A stretch of 64,000 nt of DNA from Aphis gossypii (lineage: Eukaryota; Arthropoda; Insecta; Hemiptera; Aphididae). The translations under genes and the position numbers were made by a program. The DNA is taken from NCBI RefSeq assembly GCF_020184175.1, contig NC_065533.1:49576351-49640350 (forward strand), given 5' to 3'. Below the pieces are notes generated by a model, which was not told the origin of the DNA, did not search any database, and worked only from the letters and a program-made list of their open reading frames with translations. Shown one piece after another: positions 39,481 through 54,805 of the stretch; positions within the stretch are counted from its first letter, which is position 1, and each line of letters begins with the position of its first letter.

Positions 39481-42400
39481 GTTATATTATAATCAAACTA
39501 CATTTAACAATGATTATTTGGTTATAGTTTCACCTGTTAAAAAAGAAAATTTAATTTGGTATAAGCAAATATAAAGTGAATTTGGTACTGTTACATCCAT
39601 ATTAATAAGAAGATTTTACTAATTTTATATTTCATGATATGATAATGTTAAAAAAGTTATATTATAATCAAACTACATTTAACAATGATTATTTGGTTAT
39701 AGTTTCATCTGTTAATTATAAAAGTTTAATTTGGTATAAGCAAATATAAAGTGAATTTGGAACTTTTACATCCATATTAGTTAAATTTCTTTACTATTTC
39801 TTACATTGAATGATATAATTATGTTGAAAAAGTTATATTATAATTAAACTACATTTAACAATCATCTATTGTTTATAATTTCAACTGTTAAAAATGATAA
39901 CATAACTTATTATGAACAAATTCACAGTGTATTCGGTACTGTTACATCCATATTAATAAGAAGATTTTACTAATTTTACATTTCATGATATAATAATGTT
40001 AAAAAAGTTATATTATAATCAAACTACATTTAACAATGATTATTTGGTTAGAGTTTCATCCGTTAAAAAAAAAAATTTAATTTAGTATAAGCAAATATAA
40101 AGTGAATTTGGTACTGTTACATCCATATTAGTTAAAATTTTTTACAATTTTTTAAATTGAATGATATAATAATGTTGAAAAAGTTATATTATAATTAAAC
40201 TACATTTAACAATCATCAATGGTTATAAGTTAAACTGTTATAAATGATTATATAACTTATTATTAACAAATTCAAAGTGAATTTGTTACTGTTACATCCA
40301 TATTAATAAGAAGATTTTACTAATTTTGATTTCATGATATAATAATGTTGAAAAGGTTATATTATATTAAACTACATTTAATAATGATCATTGGGTATAA
40401 TTTCAACTATTAATAATAAAAATTAATTTGGTATAAGCATATATAAAGTGAATTTGGTACTGTTACATCCATATTACTTAAAATTTTTTACAATTTTTTA
40501 AACTGAATGATAAAAAATGTTGAAAAAGTTATATTATAATTAAACTACATTTAACAATGATCAATTAGTTATAATTTCAACTGTTAAAAATGATATCATA
40601 ATTTATTATAAACAAATTCACAGTGAATTTGGTACTGTTACATCCATATTAATAAGATTTTATTTTTTTTATTGAACGATATATAATGTTGAAAAAGTTA
40701 TATAATAATAAACTACATTTAACAATCATCAATTGTTTATAATTCATTCGTTATAAATGATAATATAACTTATTATTAACAAATTCAAAGTGAATTGGTA
40801 CTGTTACATCCATATTAATAAGAAGATTTTACTAATTTTACATTTCATGATATAATAATGTTAAAAAAAATATATTATAATCAAACTACATTTAACAATG
40901 ATTATTTGGTTATAGTTTCATCTGTTAATTATAAAAAATTTAATTTGGTATAAGTAAATATAAAGTGAATTTGGAACTGTTACATCCATATTAGTTAAAT
41001 TTTTTTACTACTTATTACATTGAATGATATAATAATGTTGAAAGAGTTATATTATAATTAAACTACATTTAACAATGATCCAATGGTTATAATTTCAACT
41101 GTTATAAATGATAATATAACTTATTATTAACAAATGCAAAGTGAACTTGGTAATGTTAAAACCATATTAATAAGAAGATTTTACTAATTTTACATTTCAT
41201 GATATAATAATGTTAAAAAAGTTATATTATAATCAAACTACATTTAACAATGATTATTTGGTTAGAGTTTCATCCGTTAAAAAAAAAAATTTAATTTAGT
41301 ATAAGCAAATATAAAGTGAATTTGGTACTGTTACATCCATATTAGTTAAAATTTTTTACAATTTTTTAAATTGAATGATATAATAATGTTGAAAAAGTTA
41401 TATTATAATTAAACTACATTTAACAATCATCAATTGGTTATAAGTTAAACTGTTATAAATGATTATATAACTTATTATTAACAAATTCAAAGTGAATTTG
41501 TTACTGTTACATCCATATTAATAAGAAGATTTTACTAATTTTACTTTTCATGATATAATAATGTTGAAAAGGTTATATTATAATTAAACTACATTTAATA
41601 ATGATCAATTGGGTATAATTTCAACTATTAATAATAAAAATTAATTTGGTATAAGCATATATAAAGTGAATTTGGTACTGTTACATCCATATTACTTAAA
41701 ATTTTTTACAATTTTTTAAACTGAATGATAAAATAATGTTGAAAAAGTTATATTATAATGAAACTACATTTAACAATGATCAATTAGTTATAATTTCAAC
41801 TGTTAAAAATGATATCATAATTTATTATAAACAATTCACAGTGAATTTGTACTGTTATCCATATTACACACATAAGTTAATAAGTTTTTTTTTTTTTTTT
41901 ATTGAACGATATAATAATGTTGAAAAAGTTATATAATAAATAAACTACATTTAACAATCATCAATTGTTTATAATTTCATTCGTTATAAATGATAATATA
42001 ACTTATTATTAACAAATTCAAAGTGAACTTGTTACTGTTACATCCATATTAATAAGAAGATTTTACTAATTTTACATTTCATGATATAATAATGTTAAAA
42101 AAGTTTTATTATATCAAACTACATTTAACAATGATTATTTGGTTATATTTTCATCTGTTAATAATAAAAATTAATTTTTTATAAGCAAATATAAGTGAAT
42201 TTAGAACATTTAAATTCACATTAGTTAATATTATTTACGTTTTACTTTGAATGATATAATATAGTTGAAAAAGTTATATTATAATCAAACTACATTTAAC
42301 AATGATTATTTGGTTATAGTTTCACCTGTTAAAAAAGAGAATTTAATTTGGTATAAGCAAATATAAAGTGAATTTGGTACTGTTACATCCATATTAATAA

Positions 42401-43200
42401 GAAGATTTTACTAATTTTATATTTCATGATATAATAATGTTAAAAAAGTTATATTATAATCAAACTACATTTAACAATGATTATTTGGTTATAGTTTCAT
42501 CTGTTAATTATAAAAGTTTAATTTGGTATAAGCAAATATAAAGTGAATTTGGTACTGTTACATCCATATTAGTTAAAATTTTTTACAATTTTTTAAATTG
42601 AATGATATAATAATGTTGAAAAAGTTATATTATAATTAAACTACATTTAACAATCATCAATTGGTTATAAGTTAAACTGTTATAAATGATTATATAACTT
42701 ATTATTAACAAATTCAAAGTGAATTTGTTACTGTTACATCCATATTAATAAGAAGATTTTACTAATTTTACTTTTCATGATATAATAATGTTGAAAAGGT
42801 TATATTATAATTAAACTACATTTAACAATCATCAATTGGTTTTAATTGCAACTGTTATAAATGATAACATAACTTATTATTAACAAATTCAAAGTGAATT
42901 TGGTACTGTTACATCCATATTAATAATAAGATTTTACTAATTTTACATTTCAAGATATAACAATGTTGAAAAAGTTATATTATAATTAAACTACATTTAA
43001 CAATGATCAATTGGGTATAATTTTAACTGTTAGAAATGATAACATAACTTATTATTAACAAATTCAAAGTGAACTTGGTACCGTTAAAACCATATTAATA
43101 AGAAGATTTTATTATTTTTTACATTGAATGATATAAAAATGTTGAAAAAGTTATATTTTAATTAAACTACATTTAACAATGATCAATTGGTAACAGTTTC
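39481..43200. repeat. Satellite A, sub-block with duplicated 1.2-kb segments
   Basis: The same monomer of about 175 bp with different variants. A segment of about seven monomers (1.21 kb) is present twice, near 40.0-41.2 and 41.2-42.4 kb. Markers are GGTTAGAGTTTCATCCG (near 40046 and 41259) and CATATTACTTAAAATTTTTT (near 40470 and 41687). Part of it recurs near 44.1 kb. A poly-T run at 41886-41900 interrupts one unit. The limits of this sub-block are approximate. Confidence 0.85.
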
Positions 43201-46200
43201 AACTGTTAAAAATGATAACATAACTTATTATTAACAAATTTAAATATCTTGGTACCACTACATAAAAATTAATAAGAAGATTTTACTAATTTTCCATTTC
43301 ATGATATAATAATGTTAAAAAAGTTATATTATAATTAAACAACATTGAACAATAAAAATTTGGTTATAGTTTCAACTGTTAATAATAAAAATGTAATTTG
43401 GTATAAGCAAATATAAAGTGAATTTGGAACTTTTACATCCATATTAGTTATAATATTTTGCTATTTTTTACATTTTATGATATAATTATGTTAAAAAAGT
43501 TATATTATAATTAAACTACATTGAACAATAAAAATTTGGTTATAGTTTCAACTGTTAATAATAAAAATGTATTTGGTATAAGCAAATATAAAGTGAATTT
43601 GGAACTTTTACATACACGATATATGATAATATGATATTCCTTTTTTTACTTTTTATATTATACTTATATTGAAAAAGTTATATTATAATTAAACTTTATT
43701 TAACAATGATCAATGGGTATAATTTCAACTATTAATAATAAAAATTTAATTAGGTGTAAGTAAATATAAAGTGAATTTGGAACACTTACATCCATAATAG
43801 TTATAATATTTCACTATTTTTTACACTAAATGATTTATTAATGATGAAAAAGTAACATTATAATTAAACTACATTTAACAATGGTCAATAGGTTATAATT
43901 TCAACTGGTAAAAATGATAACATAACTTATTATTAACACATCAAAGTGAACTTGTTACTGTTACATCCATATTAATAAGAAGATTTTACTAATTTTACAT
44001 TTCATGATATAATAATGTTGAAAAGGTTATATTATAATTAAACTACATTTAACAATGATCAATTGGGTATAATTTCAACTATTAATAATAAAAATTAATT
44101 TGGTATAAGCATATATAAAGTGAATTTGGTACTGTTACATCCATATTACTTAAAATTTTTTACAATTTTTTAAACTGAATGATAAAATAATGTTGAAAAA
44201 GTTATATTATAATTAAACTACATTTAACAATGATCAATTAGTTATAATTTCAACTGTTAAAAATGATATCATAATTTATTATAAACAAATTCACAGTGAA
44301 TTTGGTACTGTTACATCCATATTAATAAGATTTTATTTTTTTTTTATTGAACGATATAAAAATGTTGAAAAAGTTATATAATAAATAAACTACATTTAAC
44401 AATCATCAATTGTTTATAATTTCAACTGTTATAAATGATATCATAATTTATTATAAACAAATTCACAGTGAATTTGGTACTGTTACATCCATATTAATAA
44501 GAAGATTTTACTAATTTTACATTTCATGATAAAATAATGTTGAAAAAGTTATATTATAATTAAACTACATTTAACAATCATCAATTGGTTATAATTGCAA
44601 CTGTTATAAATGATAACATAACTTATTATTAACAAATTCAAAGTGAATTTGGTACTGTTACATCCATATTAATAATAAGATTTTACTAATTTTACATTTC
44701 AAGATATAACAATGTTGAAAAAGTTATATTATAATTAAACTACATTTAACAATGATCAATTGGTTATAGTTTAACTGTTAATAATTAAAATTTAATTTGG
44801 TATAATCAAATATAAATTGAATTAGGAATGTTTACATACACGATATATGATATGATATTACTTTTTTTTACATTTTATATTATACTAATATTGAAAAAGT
44901 TATATTATAATTAAACTACAATTAACAATGATCAATTGGGTATAATTTTAACTGTTAGAAATGATAACATAACTTATTATTAACAAATTCAAAGTGAACT
45001 TGGTACCGTTAAAACCATATTAATAAGAAGATTTTATTATTTTTTACATTGAATGATATAAAAATGTTGAAAAAGTTATATTTTAATTAAACTACATTTA
45101 ACAATGATCAATTGGTAATAGTTTCAACTGTTAAAAATGATAACATAACTTATTATTAACAAATTTAAATATCTTGGTACCACTACATAAATATTAATAA
45201 GAAGATTTTACTAATTTTCCATTTCATGATATAATAATGTTAAAAAAGTTATATTATAATTAAACAACATTGAACAATAAAAATTTGGTTATAGTTTCAA
45301 CTGTTAATAATAAAAATGTAATTTGTTATAAGCAAATATAAAGTGAATTTGGAACTTTTACATCCATATTAGTTATAATATTTTGCTTTTTTTTACATTT
45401 TATGATATAATTATGTTAAAAAAGTTATATTATAATTAAACTACATTGAACAATAAAAGTTTGGTTATAGTTTCAACTGTTAATAATAAAAATGTAATTT
45501 GGTATAAGCAAATATAAAGTGAATTTGGAACTTTTACATACACGATATATGATAATATGATATTCCTTTTTTTACTTTTTATATTATACTAATATTGAAA
45601 AAGTTATATTATAATTAAACTTTATTTAACAATGATCAATTGGTTATAGTTTCAACTGTTAATAATAAAAATTTAATTAGGTGTAAGTAAATATAAAGTG
45701 AATTTGGAACACTTACATCCATAATAGTTATAATATTTCACTATTTTTTTACACTAAATGATTTATTAATGATGAAAAAGTAACATTATAATTAAACTAC
45801 ATTTAACAATGGTCAATAGGTTATAATTTCAACTGGTAAAAATGATAACATAACTTATTATTAACACATCAAAGTGAACTTGGTATTGTTACATTCATAA
45901 TAGTTATAATATTTTACTAATTTTACATTTCATGATATAATAATGTTAAAAAAGTTATATTATAATTAAACTACATTTAACAATGATCAATTGGTTATAG
46001 TTTCAACTGTTAATAATAAAAATTAAATTGGGTATAAGTAAATGTAAAGTGAATTTGGAACACTTAAATCCATAATATTTATAATATTTTGCTATTTTTT
46101 ACATTTTATGATATAATCATGTTGAAAAAGTTATATTATAATTAAACTACATTGAACAATAAAAATTTGGTTATAGTTTCAACTGTTAATAATAAAAATT

Positions 46201-49200
46201 TAATTTGGTATAATCAAATATAAATTGAATTAGGAATGTTTACATACACGATATATGATATGATATTACTTTTTTTTACATTTTATATATACTAATATTG
46301 AAAAAGTTATATTATAATTAAACTACAATTAACAATGAGCAATTGGTATAATTTTAACTGTTAGAAATGATAACATAACTTATTATTAACAAATTCAAAG
46401 TGAACTTGGTACCGTTAAAACCATATTAATAAGGAGATTTTATTATTTTTTACATTGAATGATATAAAAATGTTGAAAAAGTTATATTATAATTAAACTA
46501 CATTTAACAATGATCAATTGGTTATAGTTTCAACTGTTAATTATAAAAATTAAATTGGGTATAAGTAAATGTAAAGTGAATTTGGAACACTTAAATCCAT
46601 AATATTTATAATATTTTGCTATTTTTTACATTTTATGATATAATCATGTTGAAAAAGTTATATTATAATTAAACTACATTGAACAATAAAAATTGGTTAT
46701 AGTTTCAACTGTTAATAATAAAAATTTAATTTGGTATAAGCAAATATAAGTGAATTTGGAACTTTTACATCCATATTAGTTATAATTTTTTACTATTTTT
46801 TACATTTAATGATATAATAATGATGAAAAAGTAACATTATAATTAAACTACATTTAACAATGGTTAATAGGTTAGAATTTCAACTGGTAAAAATGATAAC
46901 ATAAATTATTATTAACACATTCAAAGTGAACTTGGTACTGTTACATCCAAATTAGTTATAATATTTTTCTAATTTTACATTTCATGTTATAATAATGTTA
47001 AAAAAGTTATATTATAATTAAACTACATTGAACAATGATTATTTGGTTATAGTTTCAACTGTTAATAATAATAATTTAATTGGGTATAAGTAAATGTAAA
47101 GTGAATTTGGAACACTTACATCCATAATAGTTATAATATTTTGCTATTTTTTACATTTTATGATATAAATATGATGAAAAAGTTATATTATAATTAAACT
47201 AAATTTAACAATGATTAATTGGTTATTGTTTAACTGTTAATAATAAAAATTTAATTTGGTATAATCAAATATAAATTGAATTAGGAATGTTTACATACAC
47301 GATATATGATATGATATTACTTTTTTTTACATTTTATATTATACTAATATTGAAAAAGTTATATTATAATTAAACTACAATTAACAATGATCAATTGGGT
47401 ATAATTTTAACTGTTAGAAATGATAACATAACTTATTATTAACAAATTCAAAGTGTACTTTGTACCGTTAAAACCATATTAATAAGAAGATTTTATTATT
47501 TTTTACATTGAATGATATAAAAATGTTGAAAAAGTTATATTCTAATTAAACTACATTTAACAATGATCAATTGGTAATAGTTTCAACTGTTAATAATAAA
47601 AATTAAATTGGGTATAAGTAAATGTAAAGTGAATTTGGAACATTTAAATCCATAATATTTATATTATTTTGCTATTTTTTACATTTTATGATATAATCAT
47701 GTTGAAAAAGTTATATTATAATTAAACTACATTTAACAATGTTAAATAGGTTATAATTTCAACTGGCAAAAATGATAACATAACTTATTATTAACACATT
47801 CAAAGTGAACTTGGTACTGTTACATCCATAGTAGTTATAATATTTTACTTATTTTACATTTCATGATATAACATTGTTAAAAAAGTTATATTATAATTAA
47901 ACTGCATTTAACAATGATTAATTGGTTATAGTTTAACTGTTAATAATAAAAATTTAATTTGGTATAATCAAATATAAATTGAATTAGGAATGTTTACATA
48001 CACGATATATGATATGATATTACTTTTTTTTACATTTTATATTATACTAATATTGAAAAAGTTATATTATAATTAAACTACAATGAACAATGATCAATTG
48101 GGTATAATTTTAACTGTTAGAAATGATAACATAACTTTTTATTAACAAATTCAAAGTGAACTTGGTACCGTTAAAACCATATTAATAAGAAGATTTTATT
48201 ATTTTTTACATTGAATGATATAAAAATGTTGAAAAAGTTATATTTTAATTAAACTACATTTAACAATGATCAATTGGTAATAGTTTCAACTGTTAATAAT
48301 AAAAATTAAATTGGGTATAAGTAAATGTAAAGTGAATTTTTAACACTTAAATCCATAATATTTATAATATTTTGCTATTTTTTACATTTTATGATATAAT
48401 CATGTTGAAAAAGTTATATTATAATTAAACTACATTGAACAATGATTATTTGGTTATAGTGTCAACTGTTAAAAATGATAACATAACTTATTATTAACAA
48501 ATTTAAATATCTTGGTACCACTACATAAATAATAATAAGAAGATTTTACTAATTTTACATTTCATGATATAATAATGTTAAAAAAGTTATATATAATTAA
48601 ACTACATTTAACAATAAAAATTGGTTATAGTTTCAACTATTAATAATAAAAATGTAATTTGGTATAAGCAAATATAAAGTGAATTTGGAACTTTTACATC
48701 CATATTAGTTATAATATTTTGCTATTTTTTACATTTTATGATATAATTATGTTAAAAAAGTTATATTATAATTAAACTACATTGAACAATAAAAATTTGG
48801 TTATAGTTTCAACTGTTAATAATAAAAATGTAATTTGGTATAAGCAAATATAAAGTGAATTTGGAACTTTTACATACACGATATATGATAATATGATATT
48901 CCTTTTTTTACTTTTTATATTATACTAATATTGAAAAAGTTATATTATAATTAAACTTTATTTAACAATGATCAATTGGTTATAGTTTCAACTGTTAATA
49001 ATAAAAATTTAATTAGGTGTAAGTAAATATAAAGGAATTTGGAACACTTACATCCATAATAGTTATAATATTTCACTATTTTTTTACACTAAATGATTTA
49101 TTAATGATGAAAAAGTAACATTATAATTAAACTACATTTAACAATGGTCAATAGGTTATAATTTCAACTGGTAAAAATGATAACATAATTATTATTAACA

Positions 49201-52200
49201 CATCAAAGTGAACTTGGTATTGTTACATTCATAATAGTTATAATATTTTACTAATTTTACATTTCATGATATAATAATGTTAAAAAAGTTATATTATAAT
49301 TAAACTACATTTAACAATGATCAATTGGTTATAGTTTCAACTGTTAATTATAAAAATTTAATTTGGTATAAGCAAATATAAAGTGAATTTGGAACTTTTA
49401 CATCCATATTAGTTAAAAATTTTTACAATTTTTTACATTGAATGATATAAAAATGATGAAAAAGTTATATTTTAATTAAACTACATTTAACAATGATCAA
49501 TTGGTAATAGTTTCAACTATTAATAATAAAAATTAAATTGGGTATAAGTAAATGTAAAGTGATTTGGAACACTTAAATCCATAATATTTATAATATTTTG
49601 CTATTTTTTACATTTTATGATATAATCATGTTGAAAAAGTTATATTATAATAAACTACATTGAACAATAAAAATTTGGTTATAGTTTCAACTATTAATAA
49701 TAAAAATGTAATTTGGTATAAGCAAATATAAGTGAATTTGGAACTTTTACATACACGATATATGATAATATGATATTCCTTTTTTTACTTTTTATATTAC
49801 ACTAATATTGAAAAAGTTATATTATAATTAAACTTTATTTAACAATGATCAATTGGTTATAGTTTCAACTGTTAATAATAATAATTTAATTTGGTATAAG
49901 CAAATATAAAGTGAATTTGGAACTTTTACATCCATATTAGTTATAATTTTTTACTATTTTTTACATTTAATGATATAATAATGATGAAAAAGTAACATTA
50001 TAATTAAACTACATTTAACAATGGTTAATAGGTTAGAATTTCAACTGGTAAAAATGATAACATAAATTATTATTAACACATTCAATGTGAACTTGGTACT
50101 GTTACATCCATAATAGTTATAATATTTTTCTAATTTTACATTTCATGTTATAATAATGTTAAAAAAGTTATATTATAATTAAACTGCATTTAACAATGAT
50201 TAATTGGTTATAGTTTAACTGTTAATAATAAAAATTTAATTCGGTATAATCAAATATAAATTGAATTAGGAATGTTTACATACACGATAAATGATATGAT
50301 ATTACTTTTTTTTACATTTTATATTATACTAATATTGAAAAAGTTATATTATAATTAAACTACAATTAACAATGATCAATTGGGTATAATTTTAACTGTT
50401 AGAAATGATAACATAACTTATTATTAACAAATTCAAAGTGAACTTGGTACCGTTAAAACCATATTAATAATAAGATTTTATTATTTTTTACATTTTATGA
50501 TATAATCATGTTGAAAAAGTTATATTATAATTAAACTACATTGAACAATGATTATTTGGTTATAGTGTCAACTGTTAAAAATGATAACATAACTTATTAT
50601 TAACAAATTTAAATATCTTGGTACCACTACATAAATAATAATAAGAAGATTTTACTGATTTTACATTTCATGATATAATAATGTTAAAAAAGTTATATTA
50701 TAATTAAACTACATTTAACAATAAAAATTTGGTTATAGTTTCAACTGTTAATAATAAAAATGTAATTTGGTATAAGCAAATATAAAGTGAATTTGGAACT
50801 TTTACATCCATATTAGTTATAATATTTTGCTATTTTTTACAATTTATGATATAATTATGTTAAAAAAGTTATATTATAATTAAACTACATTGAACAATAA
50901 AAATTTGGTTATAGTTTCAACTGTTAATAATAAAAATGTAATTTGGTATAAGCAAATATAAAGTGAATTTGGAACTTTTACATACACGATATATGATAAT
51001 ATGATATTCCTTTTTTTACTTTTTATATTATACTAATATTGAAAAAGTTATATTATAATTAAACTTTATTTAACAATGATCAATTGGTTATAGTTTCAAC
51101 TGTTAATAATAAAAATTTAATTAGGTGTAAGTAAATATAAAGTGAATTTGGAACACTTACATCCATAATAGTTATAACATTTCACTATTTTTTTACACTA
51201 AATGATTTATTAATGATGAAAAAGTAACATTATAATTAAACTACATTTAACAATGGTCAATAGGTTATAATTTCAACTGGTAAAAATGATAACATAACTT
51301 ATTATTAACACATCAAAGTGAACTTGGTATTGTTACATTCATAATAGTTATAATATTTTACTAATTTTACATTTCATGATATAATAATGTTAAAAAAGTT
51401 ATATTATAATTAAACTACATTTAACAATATTCAATAGGTTAATATTTCAACACTTAAAAAGGATAGCATAACTTATTATGAACAAATTCAAAGTGAACTT
51501 GGTACCACTACATACATATTAATAAAAAGATTTTACAAATTTTACATTTCATGATATAATAATGTTAAAAAGTTATATTATAATTAAACTACATTTCACA
51601 ATAAAAATTTGGTTATAGTTTCAATTGTTAATAATAAAAATGTAATTTGGTATAAGCAAATATAAAGTGAAATTGGAACTTTTACATCCATATTAGTTAT
51701 AATATTTTGCTATTTTTTACAATTTATGATATAATTATGTTAAAAAAGTTATATTATAATTAAACTACATTGAACAATAAAAATTTGGTTATAGTTTCAA
51801 CTGTTAATAATAAAAATTTAATTAGGTGTAAGTAAATATAAAGTGAATTTGGAACACTTACATCCATAATAGTTATAATATTTCACTATTTTTTTACACT
51901 AAATGATTTATTAATGATGAAAAAGTAACATTATAATTAAACTACATTTAACAATGGTCAATAGGTTATAATTTCAACTGGTAAAAATGATAACATAACT
52001 TATTATTAACACATCAAAGTGAACTTGGTATTGTTACATTCATAATAGTTATAATATTTTACTAATTTTACAATTTATGATATAATAATGTTAAAAAAGT
52101 TATATTATAATTAAACTACATTTAACAATGATCAATTGGTTATAGTTTCAACTGTTAATTATAAAAATTTAATTTGGTATAAGCAAATATAAAGTGAATT

Positions 52201-54805
52201 TGGAACTTTTACATCCATATTAGTTAAAAATTTTTACAATATTTTACATTGAATGATATAAAAATGATGAAAAAGTTATATTTTAATTAAACTACATTTA
52301 ACAATGATCAATTGGTAATAGTTTCAACTATTAATAATAAAAATTAAATTGGGTATAAGTAAATGTAAAGTGAATTTGGAACACTTAAATCCATAATATT
52401 TATAATATTTTGCTATTTTTTACATTTTATGATATAATCATGTTGAAAAAGTTATATTATAATTAAACTACATTGAACAATAAAAATTTGGTTATAGTTT
52501 CAACTGTTAATAATAAAAATTTAATTTGGTATAAGCAAATATAAAGTGAATTTGGAACTTTTACATCCATATTAGTTATAATTTTTTACTATTTTTTACA
52601 TTTAATGATATAATAATGATGAAAAAGTAACATTATAATTAAACTACATTTAACAATGGTTAATAGGTTAGAATTTCAACTGGTAAAAATGATAACATAA
52701 ATTATTATTAACACATTCAATGTGAACTTGGTACTGTTACATCCATAATAGTTATAATATTTTTCTAATTTTACATTTTATGTTATAATAATGTTAAAAA
52801 AGTTATATTATAATTAAACTAAATTTAACAATGATTAATTGGTTATAGTTTAACTGTTAATAATAAAAATTTAATTTGGTATAATCAAATATAAATTGAA
52901 TTAGGAATGTTTACATACACGATATATGATAATATGATATTACTTTTTTTACATTTTATATTATACTAATATTGAAAAAGTTATATTATAATTAAACTTT
53001 ATTTAACAATGATCAATTGGGTATAATTTCAACTATTAATAATAAAATTTAATTTGGTATAAGCAAACATAAAGTGAATTTGGAACTTTTACATCCATAT
53101 TAGTTAAAAATTTTTACAATTTTTTACATTGAATGATATAAAAATGATGAAAAAGTTATATTTTAATTAAACTACATTTAACAATGATCAATTGGTAATA
53201 GTTTCAACTATTAATAATAAAAATTAATTGGGTATAAGTAAATGTAAAGTGAATTTGGAACACTTAAATCCATAATATTTATAATATTTTGCTATTTTTT
53301 ACATTTTATGATATAATCATGTTGAAAAAGTTATATTATAATTAAACTAAATTTAACAATGATTATTTGGTTATAGTTTCAACTGTTAATAATAAAAATT
53401 TAATTGGTATAAGCAAATATAAAGTGAATTTGGAACTTTTACATCCATATTAGTTATAATTTTTTACTATTTTTTACATTTAATGATATAATAATGATGA
53501 AAAAGTAACATTATAATTAAACTACATTTAACAATGGTTAATAGGTTAGAATTTCAACTGGTAAAAATGATAACATAAATTATTATTAACACATTCAATG
53601 TGAACTTGGTACTGTTACATCCATAATAGTTATAATATTTTTCTAATTTTACATTTTATGTTATAATAATGTTAAAAAAGTATATTATAATTAAACTACA
53701 TTTAACAATGATTAATTGGTTATAGTTTTAACTGTTAATAATAAAAATTTAATTTGGTATAATCAAATATAAATTGAATTAGGAATGTTTACATACACGA
53801 TATATGATAATATGATATTACTTTTTTTACATTTTATATTATACTAATATTGAAAAAGTTATATTATAATTAAACTTTATTTAACAATGATCAATTGGGT
53901 ATAATTTCAACTATTAATAATAAAAATTTAATTTGGTATAAGCAAACATAAAGTGAATTTGGAACTTTTACATCCATATTAGTTAAAAATTTTTACAATT
54001 TTTTACATTGAATGATATAAAAATGATGAAAAAGTTATATTTTAATTAAACTACATTTAACAATGATCAATTGGTAATAGTTTCAACTGTTAATAATAAA
54101 AATTAAATTGGGTATAAGTAAATGTAAAGTGAATTTGGAACACTTAAATCCATAATATTTATAATATTTTGCTATTTTTTACATTTTATGATATAATCAT
54201 GTTGAAAAAGTTATATTATAATTAAACTACATTGAACAATAAAAATTTGGTTATAATTTCACCCGTTAAAAATGACAACATAACTTATGATTAACAACTT
54301 CACAGTGAACTTGGTACTGTTACATCCATATTAATAAGAAGATTTTACAAATTTTACATTTCATGATATAATAATGTTAAAAAAGTTATATTATAATTAA
54401 ACTACATTTAACAATGATTATTTGGTTATAGTTTTAACTGTTAATAATAAAAATTTAATTTGGTATAAGCAAATATAAAATGAATTTGGAATTTTTACAT
54501 CCATATTAGTTATAATATTTTACTATTTTTTACATTAAATGATATAATAATGATGAAAAAGTTATATTATATGTAAACTACAATTAACAATGATCAATTG
54601 GTTATAGTTTCAACTGTTAATAATAAATATTTAATTTGGTATAAGCAAATATAATGTGAATTTGGAATGTTTACATACATGATATATGATATGATATTAC
54701 TTTTTTTATATTTAATATTATAATAATGTTCAAAAAGTTATATTATAATTACACTACATTTAAAAATGATCAACTTTTTGTAGTTTGAACTGTTAGAAAT
54801 GAGAA
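43201..54805. repeat. Satellite A, right sub-block (distinct subfamily)
   Basis: About 66 monomers of 175 bp, dominated by a variant set not seen in the central block. One unit type carries TTTACATACACGATATATGA and a TATTATACTAATATTG start instead of the usual TGATATAATAATG. It recurs at about 43.6, 44.8, 45.5, 46.2, 47.3, 48.0, 48.9, 49.75, 50.3, 51.0, 52.9, 53.8 and 54.7 kb. Spacings cluster at about 702 bp (four monomers) and 878 bp (five monomers). The last units decay before the switch to inverted satellite B at about 54.8 kb. Confidence 0.92.

Noticed and set aside
41736..41936. A 66-codon frame in satellite A
   Set aside because: It is created by indels and a poly-T run in one monomer; neighbouring copies do not keep it.
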